Assembly: GCF_900079775.1 (NCBI RefSeq)
Contig: NZ_LT556049.1
Coordinates: 32,468-96,467, forward strand
Reading direction: 5' to 3'
Length of the DNA: 64,000 nucleotides
Source of the DNA: Leyella lascolaii
GTDB taxonomy: Bacteria; Bacteroidota; Bacteroidia; Bacteroidales; Bacteroidaceae
Under the pieces are notes generated by a model. The model was not told the origin of the DNA. It was given only the letters and a program-made list of their open reading frames with translations, and made no database searches. Shown piece by piece: positions 41,860 to 51,226 of the stretch. Each line of letters begins with the position of its first letter. Positions within the stretch are counted from its first letter, which is position 1. The position numbers and the translations under genes are program-made.

Positions 41860-44082
41860 ATGGAATCACACACAAAACACACAACACTCTTCAAAACACA
41901 CACATGCCCTATCCGCATTTTGTCTCTGCTTGTCGCGCTCGCCGCATTCCTGCATGCCGGTGCGGAGAATGCAGAAGACAAAGACGCTCCCAACACAGTG
42001 GACACTATGAACATATACAGCCTGAAAGAGGTGGAGGTGTCTGCCAGCATGCGCAACCGCTTTGCCTCACCGACAAGCCACACCGTGGCGAAGATACAGC
42101 TCGGCGACCTCGAGAATCCCCAAGTCTATCAGACGGTGAGCAGCGCGCTTCTGAAGGAACAGCTCGTCACGAATCTCAATGACGCTCTGAAGAATGTCCC
42201 GGGCGTACAGCGTCTGTGGGAGAGCACCGGCAGACAGAGCGACGGAGGAGAATATTACACCATGCGCGGATTCTCCGTACAGCCCACCATCATCAACGGT
42301 GTGGCAGGTCTGAGCAACGGAGCTCTCGACCCGGCAAACGTTGCCAAGATAGAAGCGATAAAAGGTCCGTCGGGCACTCTATACGGAGGCAACCTCATAA
42401 GTTACGGAGGTCTGATAAACATAGTGACCAAGACACCCTACAACAGTTTCGGAGGCAGCGTGGGATATATGACAGGCAGCCACGGACTGAACAGGTTCAC
42501 TGCCGATGTGAACACCCCTCTCAGCAGCAAGGCATACCTGCGTGTCAACGCAGCCTACCACTATCAGCGCAGCTTTCAGGACGCCGGTTTCAGCCGGTCG
42601 CTGTTCATCGCGCCATCCTTCCGCTTCGACGCGAGCGACCGTCTGACGTTTCTTGTCAACGCCGAATACTACGCACCCGAGCGCGCAGTAGCTCCAATGA
42701 TATTTCTCTACCGCTCGTCGGATGTGCAGTTCAAGGACACCAGACTCTTCGACGCGGCATACAAGAGGAGCTTCACAAGCGATGAGCTCACCATAAGCAA
42801 TCCCACTTTCGGGCTGCAGGCGCAGGCTTTGTACAACATCAACAGCCATTGGAGCTCTCAGACAATAGTGTCGAGCAGCATAGCAGGGAGCGACGGCTAC
42901 TACACTTACCTCTGGAACAACCAGTCGTCGCAGCTCTTCACACGCTACGCATCTAAGGTCAACTCCACTTCCTCGGCAATAAACATACAGCAGAACTTCA
43001 ATGCCGACCACCGCTTCGGCACCGTACGCAACCGCTTTCTTGCCGGTGCCGACTTCCTGCAGCGCAACATTGTGAACAACGCCAACCCGTGGGTGGCAAA
43101 CGGAGAAGTGTCTTTAGCGGACGGAAGCGACACAGGTGTGCTTACGGCATCTGCCATAGACAAGCTCGTGGCAGAAGGCAACGCCACACAAAGCAGGGCT
43201 AAGGTGACCATCTACGGAGTGTATGTGTCTGACGTGATAGATATCACACGCCACCTGTCAGCACTCGTCGGACTGCGCCTTGACAACTATTCGGGAGGCT
43301 CCATGTACGCGACGGAGGAAGTGAAAGACCAGCTTTCGTTCTCCCAGAAGCTCGGACTGGTGTTCCAACCCCTGCCCGACAAGCTGTCGTTGTTTGCCAA
43401 CTACATGAACGGCTTCACCAACAACGACCCTGTATCAGTGTATGACAAGGACGGCAAGTTCGTGAAAACGAAGGTGCTCGACCCCGAACATGCCAACCAG
43501 TGGGAGGCTGGAGTGAAAGCCAATCTGTGGGACGAGCGGCTCACACTCACGGCAAGCTACTATGACATACGTGTGGGCAACCGCAGCATGACCGACCCCG
43601 ACAACCCGCTCAACACCATCCAGGGTGGCGTGGAAAGGAGCAAAGGCGTGGAGCTGAGCCTCACAGCCAACCCGCTGACAGGGCTCAACGTCATCATGGG
43701 ATACAGCTACAACGACAACAAGATTACCAAGGACGCCGCCGACGGCGACTATCTCGGACGCCGGTCGGAGAGCGCCGGACCGGCTCACATGTTCAACCTG
43801 TGGGCAAGCTACCGTTTCTTCACAGGTGCGCTGAAAGGCTGGTCGGTGGGTCTGGGAGGCAACGCCGCAAGCGAGAACAAGGTTCTCAACAGGCGCAGCA
43901 CAGGCACATTCGCATTGCCCGGATATGTTGTCGTGAACGGACTCCTGTCGTACACCGGCGACCGCTACACCATTTCGCTCAAGGCAGACAACCTGCTCAA
44001 CAAGAAATATTACAACGGCTGGAGCACGGTGTCGCCCCAGCGGCTGTTCAATGTGTCCATAGGTGCGGAGTACCGTTTCTGA
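41860..44082 (+). CDS. TonB-dependent siderophore receptor
   Basis: 740 residues. After an extended signal region (ILSLLVALAAFLHAGA) there is no carboxypeptidase-like domain; the plug begins at ~50 with a TonB-box-like MNIYSLKEVEVSA. Plug motifs: LKNVPGVQRLWESTGRQSDGG, YYTMRGFSVQPTIINGV, VAKIEAIKGPSGTLYGG and GGLINIVTKTPY, typical of FhuA/FhuE-like siderophore receptors. The barrel ends RLFNVSIGAEYRF, with the C-terminal Phe needed for Bam assembly. It probably imports a ferric siderophore. A PepSY protein 64 bases downstream supports this. Expect iron (Fur) control; no Fur box could be recognised by eye. Confidence 0.92.
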   Translation: MESHTKHTTLFKTHTCPIRILSLLVALAAFLHAGAENAEDKDAPNTVDTMNIYSLKEVEVSASMRNRFASPTSHTVAKIQLGDLENPQVYQTVSSALLKEQLVTNLNDALKNVPGVQRLWESTGRQSDGGEYYTMRGFSVQPTIINGVAGLSNGALDPANVAKIEAIKGPSGTLYGGNLISYGGLINIVTKTPYNSFGGSVGYMTGSHGLNRFTADVNTPLSSKAYLRVNAAYHYQRSFQDAGFSRSLFIAPSFRFDASDRLTFLVNAEYYAPERAVAPMIFLYRSSDVQFKDTRLFDAAYKRSFTSDELTISNPTFGLQAQALYNINSHWSSQTIVSSSIAGSDGYYTYLWNNQSSQLFTRYASKVNSTSSAINIQQNFNADHRFGTVRNRFLAGADFLQRNIVNNANPWVANGEVSLADGSDTGVLTASAIDKLVAEGNATQSRAKVTIYGVYVSDVIDITRHLSALVGLRLDNYSGGSMYATEEVKDQLSFSQKLGLVFQPLPDKLSLFANYMNGFTNNDPVSVYDKDGKFVKTKVLDPEHANQWEAGVKANLWDERLTLTASYYDIRVGNRSMTDPDNPLNTIQGGVERSKGVELSLTANPLTGLNVIMGYSYNDNKITKDAADGDYLGRRSESAGPAHMFNLWASYRFFTGALKGWSVGLGGNAASENKVLNRRSTGTFALPGYVVVNGLLSYTGDRYTISLKADNLLNKKYYNGWSTVSPQRLFNVSIGAEYRF

Positions 44083-44146
44083 TTATGCACACCGGACAAG
44101 CATAAGATGATATCAAATAAAAACCGTAACAAAGGCGTTAAATGTA

Positions 44147-45346
44147 ATGAAGATACGCAAGATTGCCTATAAACTGCACCTGTGGGTGGGACTTGTGACA
44201 GGACTGATAGTCTTCATCGTATGTCTCACGGGCTGTGTTTGGGCGTTCAAGCTCAACGGATGGATTGACGGGAAAGAATCCGTGGCGTCAGTCACGAAGG
44301 CTCACGGCTTCATGCGTCCGTCGGTTGCCGTCGCCCGCTCGTCAGCCGTCATCGGAGAAAGACAGCCCGAATCGGTCACCTACACGCCCGAAGGAGTTGT
44401 AGAGGTGGCATTCCGCGACAGCTCGGGAGTGACCTCAGTGAGTCTGGATGCCGCCGAAGGACGAATCCTTGACGTGCGCCACACGCCGCAGCACGACATA
44501 TGGAGCTTCATAGGTGAGGGTCATTACTCGCTCTGGCTGCCCGTAAGCATAGGACGCCCGATAGTAGGCTACGCCACCCTGCTGTTCTTCCTGACCCTCA
44601 TTTCCGGACTTGTACTCTGGTGGCCGAAGAACCGCCGTGCGCTCAGAGCGGCTCTTCTGCCGAAGTGGAACGTCGGCACCCGACTGCCACGACGGCTTTA
44701 CGACCTTCACAACGTAATAGGATTCTACGCCGCGCCGCCGCTCATAGTCATCGCCATGACAGGTATGGTGTGGGCGATTGACTGGTGGGGCGACGGCATA
44801 TATGCCCTGACGTCCGGCGGGAAGAGCGAGGTGCCGTGGCGGTTGGCACAGTCGGACACCACAGCCGTCCTCTCTCAAAAAGACGGCGGCGGCTCATCCG
44901 CCACATTCGACATCACCCGTGCTGACATGCTCACAGACAGTCTGTACAGAACGATGTCCTCACCGCGCCTCATGATGGTGTCGTTGCCCGACACGGCAGA
45001 CAAGACCTCGGCTCTCGTGGTGGTGGCTCAGCGCGACCGGCTTGTATATTATGACGCTGACCGCATGTCTTTCGACCGCTACACTTTTAAGGAAATCACC
45101 CCCGAAGGAGCATATCACGGAAAGTATGCCGACAAGACCTTTGCCGACCGTCTGCGCCGTATGAACTATGACATACACACCGGAGGCATAGCCGGACAGG
45201 GCGGTCGCGTCATCATATTCGTTGCCTCTCTCTTCGGCATGACCCTCCCGTGGACCGGTGTCGCACTCTACATCAACAAGCGTCGGAAGCGGAACAAGCA
45301 TAAGGACAAGACCGCAAACAAACACATAACGCAGCATACGCCATAG
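44147..45346 (+). CDS. PepSY-domain membrane protein, siderophore reductase-like
   Basis: 399 residues. The N-terminus (MKIRKIAYKLHLWVGLVTGLIVFIVCLTGCVWAF) is the usual first helix with conserved His of PepSY-TM proteins. Further TM segments lie at ~145-165 (ATLLFFLTLISGLVLWWPK), ~190-215 (DLHNVIGFYAAPPLIVIAMTGM) and ~355-385, giving four helices. A conserved IHTGGIAGQGGRV motif is near the end. Such proteins reduce iron from siderophores at the inner membrane, as shown for FoxB/FpvG-type proteins. It forms an operon with the upstream receptor. Confidence 0.88.
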   Translation: MKIRKIAYKLHLWVGLVTGLIVFIVCLTGCVWAFKLNGWIDGKESVASVTKAHGFMRPSVAVARSSAVIGERQPESVTYTPEGVVEVAFRDSSGVTSVSLDAAEGRILDVRHTPQHDIWSFIGEGHYSLWLPVSIGRPIVGYATLLFFLTLISGLVLWWPKNRRALRAALLPKWNVGTRLPRRLYDLHNVIGFYAAPPLIVIAMTGMVWAIDWWGDGIYALTSGGKSEVPWRLAQSDTTAVLSQKDGGGSSATFDITRADMLTDSLYRTMSSPRLMMVSLPDTADKTSALVVVAQRDRLVYYDADRMSFDRYTFKEITPEGAYHGKYADKTFADRLRRMNYDIHTGGIAGQGGRVIIFVASLFGMTLPWTGVALYINKRRKRNKHKDKTANKHITQHTP

Positions 45347-45358
45347 CTGTATATAACG

Positions 45359-45392
45359 GATGAGGATGCACCCGTAAGGGCACATCCTCATC
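45359..45392. terminator. Hairpin after the siderophore operon
   Basis: GATGAGGATG (45359-45368) pairs with CATCCTCATC (45383-45392). The following T tract is weak, so strength is uncertain. Confidence 0.55.
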
Positions 45393-45447
45393 ATCTTTCA
45401 TCAATGAACTCACAATCTCATATGTCAACGTCTGCCGTAATCATATA

Positions 45448-45861
45448 TCAGACAAACCCCACCACCTTATACATCTTTCCGTGCCGTGTCTTCACCTTCT
45501 TATACAGCACTCCGTCTGAAAGATAAAGTTTCTCCTTGTTGCGTCTGACAGTCTTCGGTTTGTATATCTTCTCGACGAGAAGACCTATCGGCGGACGCAC
45601 TATCTCATACCTCGACGGCGCGAGCTTACGGTAGTATCTGCCTCCTTCGTCGTATATGAACCGCAGTCCGTTGAAGCTCACATATATGCTCTTCGACGGT
45701 ATGACGCTTATTGTCCTGCTTCCGAAAGTCCTGTGGCTCGGTGCAACCACTTCCACTCTCCTCACCTTCTTCGGCTTTTTGGGTTTGTGAGGTTGTGCCA
45801 ACGCTCCTGTGCATGCCATACTCATGACAGCTGCAATCATACAAACAATAATCTTCTTCAT
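45448..45861 (-). CDS. Small secreted protein, DUF6515-like
   Basis: 137 residues. A clear signal peptide (MKKIIVCMIAAVMSMACTGALAQ) is followed by a lysine-rich stretch (HKPKKPKKVRRVEVV). Two short beta repeats then follow: ISVIPSKSIYVSFNGLRFIYDEGGRYYRKLAPSRYEIVRPPIGLLV, and later LYLSDGVLYKKVKTRHGKMYKVVGFV. The order V-x-x-x-G-x-x-Y-x-x-G-x-Y-Y-R...Y-x-V-V-x-P-P-x-G is what I remember of DUF6515, found in exported Bacteroidota proteins of unknown role. Its upstream region contains minus-oriented 66-bp-family repeats. Confidence 0.75.
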   Translation of the reverse strand: MKKIIVCMIAAVMSMACTGALAQPHKPKKPKKVRRVEVVAPSHRTFGSRTISVIPSKSIYVSFNGLRFIYDEGGRYYRKLAPSRYEIVRPPIGLLVEKIYKPKTVRRNKEKLYLSDGVLYKKVKTRHGKMYKVVGFV

Positions 45862-46590
45862 AACAGTCAGTTTTTTGTGGTTGTTGTTATTGTTATACTA
45901 TCACTCTCTTGCGGTATGATGTCATTATCCCCATACAACAGTCTGTATGTGTCTGTGACATTCCGCCACTCAGCCGTTGCCGGCGTTTCCGAGACAGAAC
46001 AGGCATTCGCAATGAGTGTCTGTGCTCCGCATTGCCTATGCCGTTTGTCTTTTGCAAAGACAGTGCAAGCGAGCGGAAAGAGAGCTTGCTCTTTATTTCC
46101 CGAGTGCCGCCTGTCTTATGCAAAGATGGTGCAAGGCGAGAGCAACGACAAAGTGGAAAAACAGAGTTTTTACAACTTTGGCATTGCCGAGCCGAAGTTT
46201 ATCTTATGCAAAGGTGAAAATAAAATATCATTCCCGCAAAATGATATCCCTAAACCTGCATAGGGAAAAACCTAAACGTTGTAGAATATTCCCTATCGTT
46301 GGCTTGACGGCAAGGCGGCATACATATAAGCATATGATAAGAGGATGGTCAAAAACAGACGGTTTTGTTTTGTAAGTCGGACTGTTTGCACTATCTTTGT
46401 ATAAGATAAGCTGCGGTTCGGCAATGCATAAAATGAAAACACTACGTGATTTCCATTTTCCATTGCACTCACCTTGCACTATCTTTGTATAAGACAGGCT
46501 GCACTCGGGAAAGCCAGAAAAAGATTTTGTCACACCCGTTCACACCTTATATTATATATAACAACACCCACCCGCATACAGACAACAGGC
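45862..46590. repeat. Divergent intergenic region with 66-bp-family repeats on both sides
   Basis: Minus-oriented copies of the promoter-like core (GCAAAGA/GCAAAGG) are at 46054, 46120 and 46208, spaced 66 and 88 bases, pointing to the secreted-protein gene. Plus-oriented cores TATCTTTGTATAAG start at 46392 and 46480, 88 bases apart, pointing to the glycosyltransferase gene. 88 equals 66 plus 22, the period of the smaller repeat at 21155. No gene is supported in between. Confidence 0.8.
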
Positions 46591-47655
46591 ATGAAAGTAT
46601 ATTTCTATCACACGCAGGACATCGCACACATCCGCAGACGGATGGAGGCGGGAGAGTTTCCGGCACACTTCCTTTACGGAGCCGCCGGACTGGAGGCAAA
46701 CGGCATAGGCGTGGTCTGGCACCGCTCGCGTCCCGGTCTGCCCCGATGGCGCATGATGCTCCGCAACGCCCGGCTCATACTCACCTCACGCGAGCGTTTC
46801 GACGCCGTGTATGCCACCCATTACCGGGGGCTCGAGCTCATAGTCCTTCTGCGCGCGCTGCGTCTGTTCCGCCGCCCCGTTGTGATATGGCACCACCAGC
46901 CTGTGGTCACCTCCAAGGGTTTTGTGCGTGAGCGTTTCGGCAGACTGTTCTATCGGGGATTCGACCGCATGATATTCTTCTCGCAGAAACTGATGGACGA
47001 CTCGCTCCATTCGCCCAAGGCGCGACCGTCACGCATGGTGCTCGGACACTGGGGGGCGGACCTCGGTTTCTACGACCGTGTGATGGCTGAGGGCGGCGAC
47101 CGGCGCACGGGATTCATATCCACGGGCAAGGAACTGCGCGACATGCCGACGCTCGTCAGAGCGTTCAACCGCACAGGAGCGCGCCTCGACATATACACCG
47201 GACGCAACACGGGAGGGGTGAACTATGAGGAGGTGTTCGCGGCGAATCCTCCAAAGGAGAACATCAGGGTGCACTACGTCAACGGACTTTGTCCCTACGA
47301 GCTCAGCCTGAAGGTGAACCGCGCCGCCTGTGTGGTGATATGCTGCAAGGAGACGAGATACACCGTGGGGCTCACCACCGTGGTGGAGGCTCTCGCCCTC
47401 GGACTGCCCGTCATATGCAGCCGCAACCCTCAGATACCCGTAGACTTCGAGGCGGAGGGCTGCGGCATCACAGTGCCCTACTACGACACCGACGGATGGG
47501 AACGGGCTGTGCGCTACATCACCGACCATCCCGACGAGGCGCGCGAGATGGGAAGGCGGGGCAGACGTCTCGCCGAGCGGATGTTCAACGACAGCAGGTG
47601 CGCGCGCGAGGTGGCGGAGGTGCTGCGCGGTGCGGTGAAGGAGAACGGACGGTGA
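46591..47655 (+). CDS. Glycosyltransferase family 4-like protein
   Basis: 354 residues from ATG 46591 (MKVYFYHTQDIAHIRRRMEA); the longer open frame upstream is repeat DNA. GT-B fold: N-terminal half with RNARLILTSRERFDAVYATHYRGLEL, and a C-terminal half with GFISTGKELRDMPTLVRAFN, INVHYVNG-like strand and KETRYTVGLTTVVEALALGLPVICS, where E-x7-G-type donor-binding residues are visible. It would add a sugar to a surface glycan. Preceded by two 66-bp-family promoter cores. It is followed by a 298-base gap before the next gene. Confidence 0.85.
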   Translation: MKVYFYHTQDIAHIRRRMEAGEFPAHFLYGAAGLEANGIGVVWHRSRPGLPRWRMMLRNARLILTSRERFDAVYATHYRGLELIVLLRALRLFRRPVVIWHHQPVVTSKGFVRERFGRLFYRGFDRMIFFSQKLMDDSLHSPKARPSRMVLGHWGADLGFYDRVMAEGGDRRTGFISTGKELRDMPTLVRAFNRTGARLDIYTGRNTGGVNYEEVFAANPPKENIRVHYVNGLCPYELSLKVNRAACVVICCKETRYTVGLTTVVEALALGLPVICSRNPQIPVDFEAEGCGITVPYYDTDGWERAVRYITDHPDEAREMGRRGRRLAERMFNDSRCAREVAEVLRGAVKENGR

Positions 47656-47953
47656 TGCGGGAACATTGTGTTTTACTGTTTTACCCCCCGTTAATACATA
47701 TGACATATACTTAGTTAAAGTATCGAAAATATCTCATTTCATTACATTATGATATGTTTTATATTAAAATGTTTCACTAAATTGCACGTCAGACAATACA
47801 ATCTGAAACGTCAGCCGAGCCGGTCATTGTGGTGTCCGGACCTTTCCGGGAATGCTGCCACACGGATGTGGCAACCGGCAACGGCACGGCTTTGGCGTCA
47901 GAAACCTGTTTGCTCGCAACGGACATTTACTAACTCTTTAAACATATCAGATT
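47656..47953. other. Gene-free stretch with a structured segment
   Basis: The second half (about 47830-47890) has several short hairpins, such as TCCGGA...TCCGGGA and GCCACACGGATGTGGC (47857-47872). They could be a leader of the membrane protein at 47954. I see no -7 box of good quality. Confidence 0.4.
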
Positions 47954-48457
47954 ATGAAAGGCTATATCATTTCCTTCTGCATGGTGCTGGCGGCTCTGCT
48001 TCTGTCCACACTATCGTTCCTTGTAAACAACAGTACTTACATAACCATACACTCGCTTCCCGGCATCGCGCTCGCGGCAATAGTGCTGTGGCGGCTGCAT
48101 CAGGTGAGCCGCAAAGGTCTCGACGAACGCCGCCATGCCCTTGCAATGATGTGCGGATGGCTCTTTTTCTTCGTAGTCCTCACCGGACCGCTGCTTGTCG
48201 ACGGTTATCCGGCGTACTCCACAGTCATCGTTCTCGGCTGGGGCATCGCCGTGGCTATGGCTTGTCTGTTCCACTTATACCGCAACGTGGCGGTGGGAGC
48301 GGCAGGCGTGGCAGTGTGGATCGCGTTCGTAGCCTTCGCCGTGCCGGCATGGTCGTCCTACTGCAACAACCATACAGACTCGCGGGCTGACAACACCGGG
48401 CAGAGCACCGGGGTGCAGGCAGCCGACGGTGAGGGCGCGATGCGCATAACCGGATGA
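47954..48457 (+). CDS. Small polytopic membrane protein, unknown
   Basis: 167 residues. Four hydrophobic segments: ~3-22 (YIISFCMVLAALLLSTLSFL), ~34-48 (LPGIALAAIVLWRL), ~66-82 (MMCGWLFFFVVLTGPLL) and ~90-135 (two adjacent segments TVIVLGWGIAVAMACLF and VGAAGVAVWIAFVAFAV). The C-terminal ~30 residues are polar and would lie at one face. I do not recognise a family. It ends 9 bases before a secreted propeller protein, suggesting co-expression. Confidence 0.65.
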   Translation: MKGYIISFCMVLAALLLSTLSFLVNNSTYITIHSLPGIALAAIVLWRLHQVSRKGLDERRHALAMMCGWLFFFVVLTGPLLVDGYPAYSTVIVLGWGIAVAMACLFHLYRNVAVGAAGVAVWIAFVAFAVPAWSSYCNNHTDSRADNTGQSTGVQAADGEGAMRITG

Positions 48458-48466
48458 TTAAAACAT

Positions 48467-50089
48467 ATGATAAAAAAAATGATTTCAGATTCTCTCTTAA
48501 CTCCTGCCACGAGGACACTCATTCTTGCGGCAGGAGTGTTTTTTTGCGTTTCCCATCATGAGGCGGCGGCTCAGATGCCGGCGGACAGTCTCAGTCTGAC
48601 GTCGATGACATTCGTGCGGCAGTCGTTCGCGCGCAATTTCTACAACTCGTCGAAGGTGATGAGCAGCATCAACATGGACGGAGCGCGGCTCTTCCTGCCC
48701 GATGCAGCCGACGTGGTGCTGATGGGCGGCGACAGCACCGAAGCCGTGACGATGAGGCAGGAGGGGCGCACGCTCCTGCTCGGCACACCGGCTGACAGGC
48801 GGGCGGCGTCCACACTGCGTGTCGGAGCGTTCCATCCCTACCTGTGCTATGAGGCTCGGTTCAGCGGTGTGGACGACGGTGAGACAGCCGGGATAGACTT
48901 CGCCGCAAACGACGGGAGCGGAACGGTGATACGCACCGTGTACAGCCGGGGGCGCATAGTGTCGTATCTCACCGGCGCGGACGGCACAAAGGAGCTTGCC
49001 TCCAAGGATGTGGGACGGCTCGGAAGGGTGGCTCTGCGCGTGCAGTACACTGGCGTGCGGTTTCACGTCTTCATGCTCCGCGACGACGGTGAGGCGCGTC
49101 TGCTCTACAGCGCGGAGCGCGACATGCGCCGCGCCGACACCTGCACGCGCTTCTCGTTCGGTGTGCGCGCGGAGCTGCCTGAGGGCGGAAGCGTGAGGCT
49201 GGAAGACGCCCGCAGTCTGCTGGCATGCGGCACCGGACAGGCAGACCCGCAGGTGGTGCAGCTGAAGGACGGCTCTCCGCTCATACGCGACGGACGGCTT
49301 TATGTATGCATGACCACCAGAGGATTCGAGCGCATATGCGACTCGTGGCAGGGAGTGTACTCCATCGGCACCGACTCATACGACCTGCGGCTCGAGGGCG
49401 CGCTCTTCTTCGGCAAGGGCGACGGACTGATGTACGGCTTCCACGCCACGAAGATGGTGTACGACGAGGACGCAGGACGCTTCCTGGTGATGACCACCAC
49501 GCATGAGGACACCCACACGCTCGCCTTCTGCTCGTCCGAAGCCGACCTGCTCCACGGCATGCATTATCTGGAGTGCGAGGAGCTGCCGTTCCCCCACAGC
49601 TACTCCAACGGACACGGGTTCAATACCGAGGACCCTGACTTCTTCTTCGACAGCGGTGCCGGGAAATGGCGTCTCGCCTACTGCGCGCTGAAAGACGGAT
49701 CGTACGTGACGTATCTCTGCGAGAGCGACAACTGGGACGGACCGTACCGGCAGGTGGCTGAGTCCGACCGCAACAACAACACCGGGATAAGGATAACGAC
49801 CGTGGGCGGAAGGCGGCATGTGCTGAGCGGCGGTCCGGGCACGACGTTCTACATCTACGACTATCCGTCGCTGCGGTGTCTCGGCACGTTCAGCCAGCAG
49901 TTCCCCAACGGCGGATTCAGGGGTTGGCCAACCATAGTGCCCGTGCCATACGGCAACTTTGAGCGTTACCTGTGGATAACATTCGACCGCGGAGCACAGA
50001 CCGGCCGCTATTCGTACGGCACGCTTTACTTCTACCTCGGTGACAGGATGTGGCGCCGCCATGACCCTGACGGGAACAAACGGCATTGA
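48467..50089 (+). CDS. Exported protein with C-terminal five-bladed propeller-like (GH43/GH32-type) domain
   Basis: 540 residues. An N-terminal signal (MIKKMISDSLLTPATRTLILAAGVFFCVSHHEAAA) leads to a beta-sandwich-like region (~60-245). Residues ~265-525 have repeated propeller strands: GSPLIRDGRLYVCMTTRGF, FHATKMVYDEDAGRFLVMTTTHED, GFNTEDPDFFFDSGAGKWRLAY and YLCESDNWDGPYRQVAES. These resemble the D-P-x-x-x-x-D-G-x-W-x-x-x-Y blades of GH43/GH32 and DUF4185 proteins. The catalytic acids cannot be assigned with confidence. It likely binds or cuts a carbohydrate in the periplasm or at the surface. Preceded by, and probably co-transcribed with, the small membrane protein. Confidence 0.65.
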   Translation: MIKKMISDSLLTPATRTLILAAGVFFCVSHHEAAAQMPADSLSLTSMTFVRQSFARNFYNSSKVMSSINMDGARLFLPDAADVVLMGGDSTEAVTMRQEGRTLLLGTPADRRAASTLRVGAFHPYLCYEARFSGVDDGETAGIDFAANDGSGTVIRTVYSRGRIVSYLTGADGTKELASKDVGRLGRVALRVQYTGVRFHVFMLRDDGEARLLYSAERDMRRADTCTRFSFGVRAELPEGGSVRLEDARSLLACGTGQADPQVVQLKDGSPLIRDGRLYVCMTTRGFERICDSWQGVYSIGTDSYDLRLEGALFFGKGDGLMYGFHATKMVYDEDAGRFLVMTTTHEDTHTLAFCSSEADLLHGMHYLECEELPFPHSYSNGHGFNTEDPDFFFDSGAGKWRLAYCALKDGSYVTYLCESDNWDGPYRQVAESDRNNNTGIRITTVGGRRHVLSGGPGTTFYIYDYPSLRCLGTFSQQFPNGGFRGWPTIVPVPYGNFERYLWITFDRGAQTGRYSYGTLYFYLGDRMWRRHDPDGNKRH

Positions 50090-50134
50090 CCGCGCCACAT
50101 TGCATTCCCCCGCTCACCCCTCCGCATCCTAAAA

Positions 50135-50249
50135 GTAGAGACGCAAAATCTTGCGTCTCACGATTAGGTCAGCCCAATTTTCATTGACAGGAATATGCAT
50201 ATAATAAATGTGCACGTTGCTCGTGAGACGCAAAATTTTGCGTCTCTAC
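50135..50249. repeat. 115-bp BIME-like element, copy E (whole element inverted)
   Basis: Palindromes at 50138-50159 and 50225-50246. Here both flanks and interior are reversed together: the left flank AAAAGTAG and right flank CTACAGGCTGGCGCCATTG are the complements of those at 53950 and 55204. Confidence 0.9.
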
Positions 50250-51162
50250 AGGCTGGCGCCATTGGTATGGCATGGGGGAAAATATCTTGCTGGGCGGGGA
50301 CATCCATTTTCCGCAATGTCAATATCGCATCACCCTCAACACGCTTTCACGTATGTGTCATATCGCGGGCATGGCGCGGAATGAATAAAAATACGTTTCC
50401 GACGGTAAAATATTTTGACAAAAATAATTTCATAAACAGGATATGATATACCGGAAAAATGTCTTTTACGATACCGAAAAAGTGGAACGGCGATGCGGCA
50501 TGCTCCGTCGCGTCACGCAGGAAAGCCTGTTCCGCAGCACCATAACGGCTCTTTCGCACCGCAAAAAAGGCTGAACGGCAATGCGGAACGGGCTTTTCGG
50601 ACTTGCGGAAAAGCCCGTTCCGCACGACGGGAAAAACAATATCAGTCCGTCGAAAGGCATAAGCCATTGTATATCAACACATTGGTAAAACCGTCTGAAA
50701 ACCGCGCGTACGCCGCCACACATGTTCCCGTCCGCGAAAAAACAGCTCTCGCGAGGTTGACGTTGTTGCCGGATGAATAAATATTCACTATCACCGCATG
50801 TTTATGCAAAACCCGTACTGACATGCGGCGGCACCATAACCACAACATGTCATTATACCGCCGGAGTACGTTCCTCACCCTATTCACATGCCCTTCAACA
50901 CTCCTCCTCACCGCTGACGGCATATTGCCTGCCGCTTCCGCACGGTGTAGTCCGCCTCAACTTCAGTAAAAACGTAAGCCTATATGCCTTACAGCGGCAC
51001 GGCATATGTATGCAATATGACAACCGGTTGCGGACAAGCCATGACCGGCAACGACCCCGCCGGACGCGGAAGGGCGTCAGCCGGACGGCACGATTGCGGC
51101 ACACGGGGACGGCGGAAGGAAATTATTTCTGCGTTTTTCTTTGATTATTAGCCGATAAGCAT

Positions 51163-51170
51163 TACTTTTG
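51163..51170 (+). promoter_or_regulatory. -7 promoter element of the flippase-glycosyltransferase unit
   Basis: TACTTTTG matches TAnnTTTG, 57 bases upstream of the flippase start. Confidence 0.5.
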
Positions 51171-51226
51171 CGCATGTTTCGCACACCCCGGCGGCTGCGG
51201 GACACTCATCATCCTGAACGGGCGGA

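Larger units (their letters stand above)
50090..51226. other. 1.1-kb gene-free repeat-bearing region
   Basis: It holds one 115-bp element (50135-50249), then a block at 50505-50770 that matches 29870-30130 in order and content (inverted GGAAAAGCC/GGCTTTTCC-like units followed by a CGCGAAAAAACAGCTCTCGC-type stretch). A -7 box TACTTTTG (51163-51170) for the flippase gene closes it. Open frames inside lack domains or starts. Confidence 0.7.

Noticed and set aside
50773..51144. 123-residue open frame before the flippase gene
   Set aside because: No recognisable domain, odd composition, and it lies in a region related in part to the repeat island at 30 kb.
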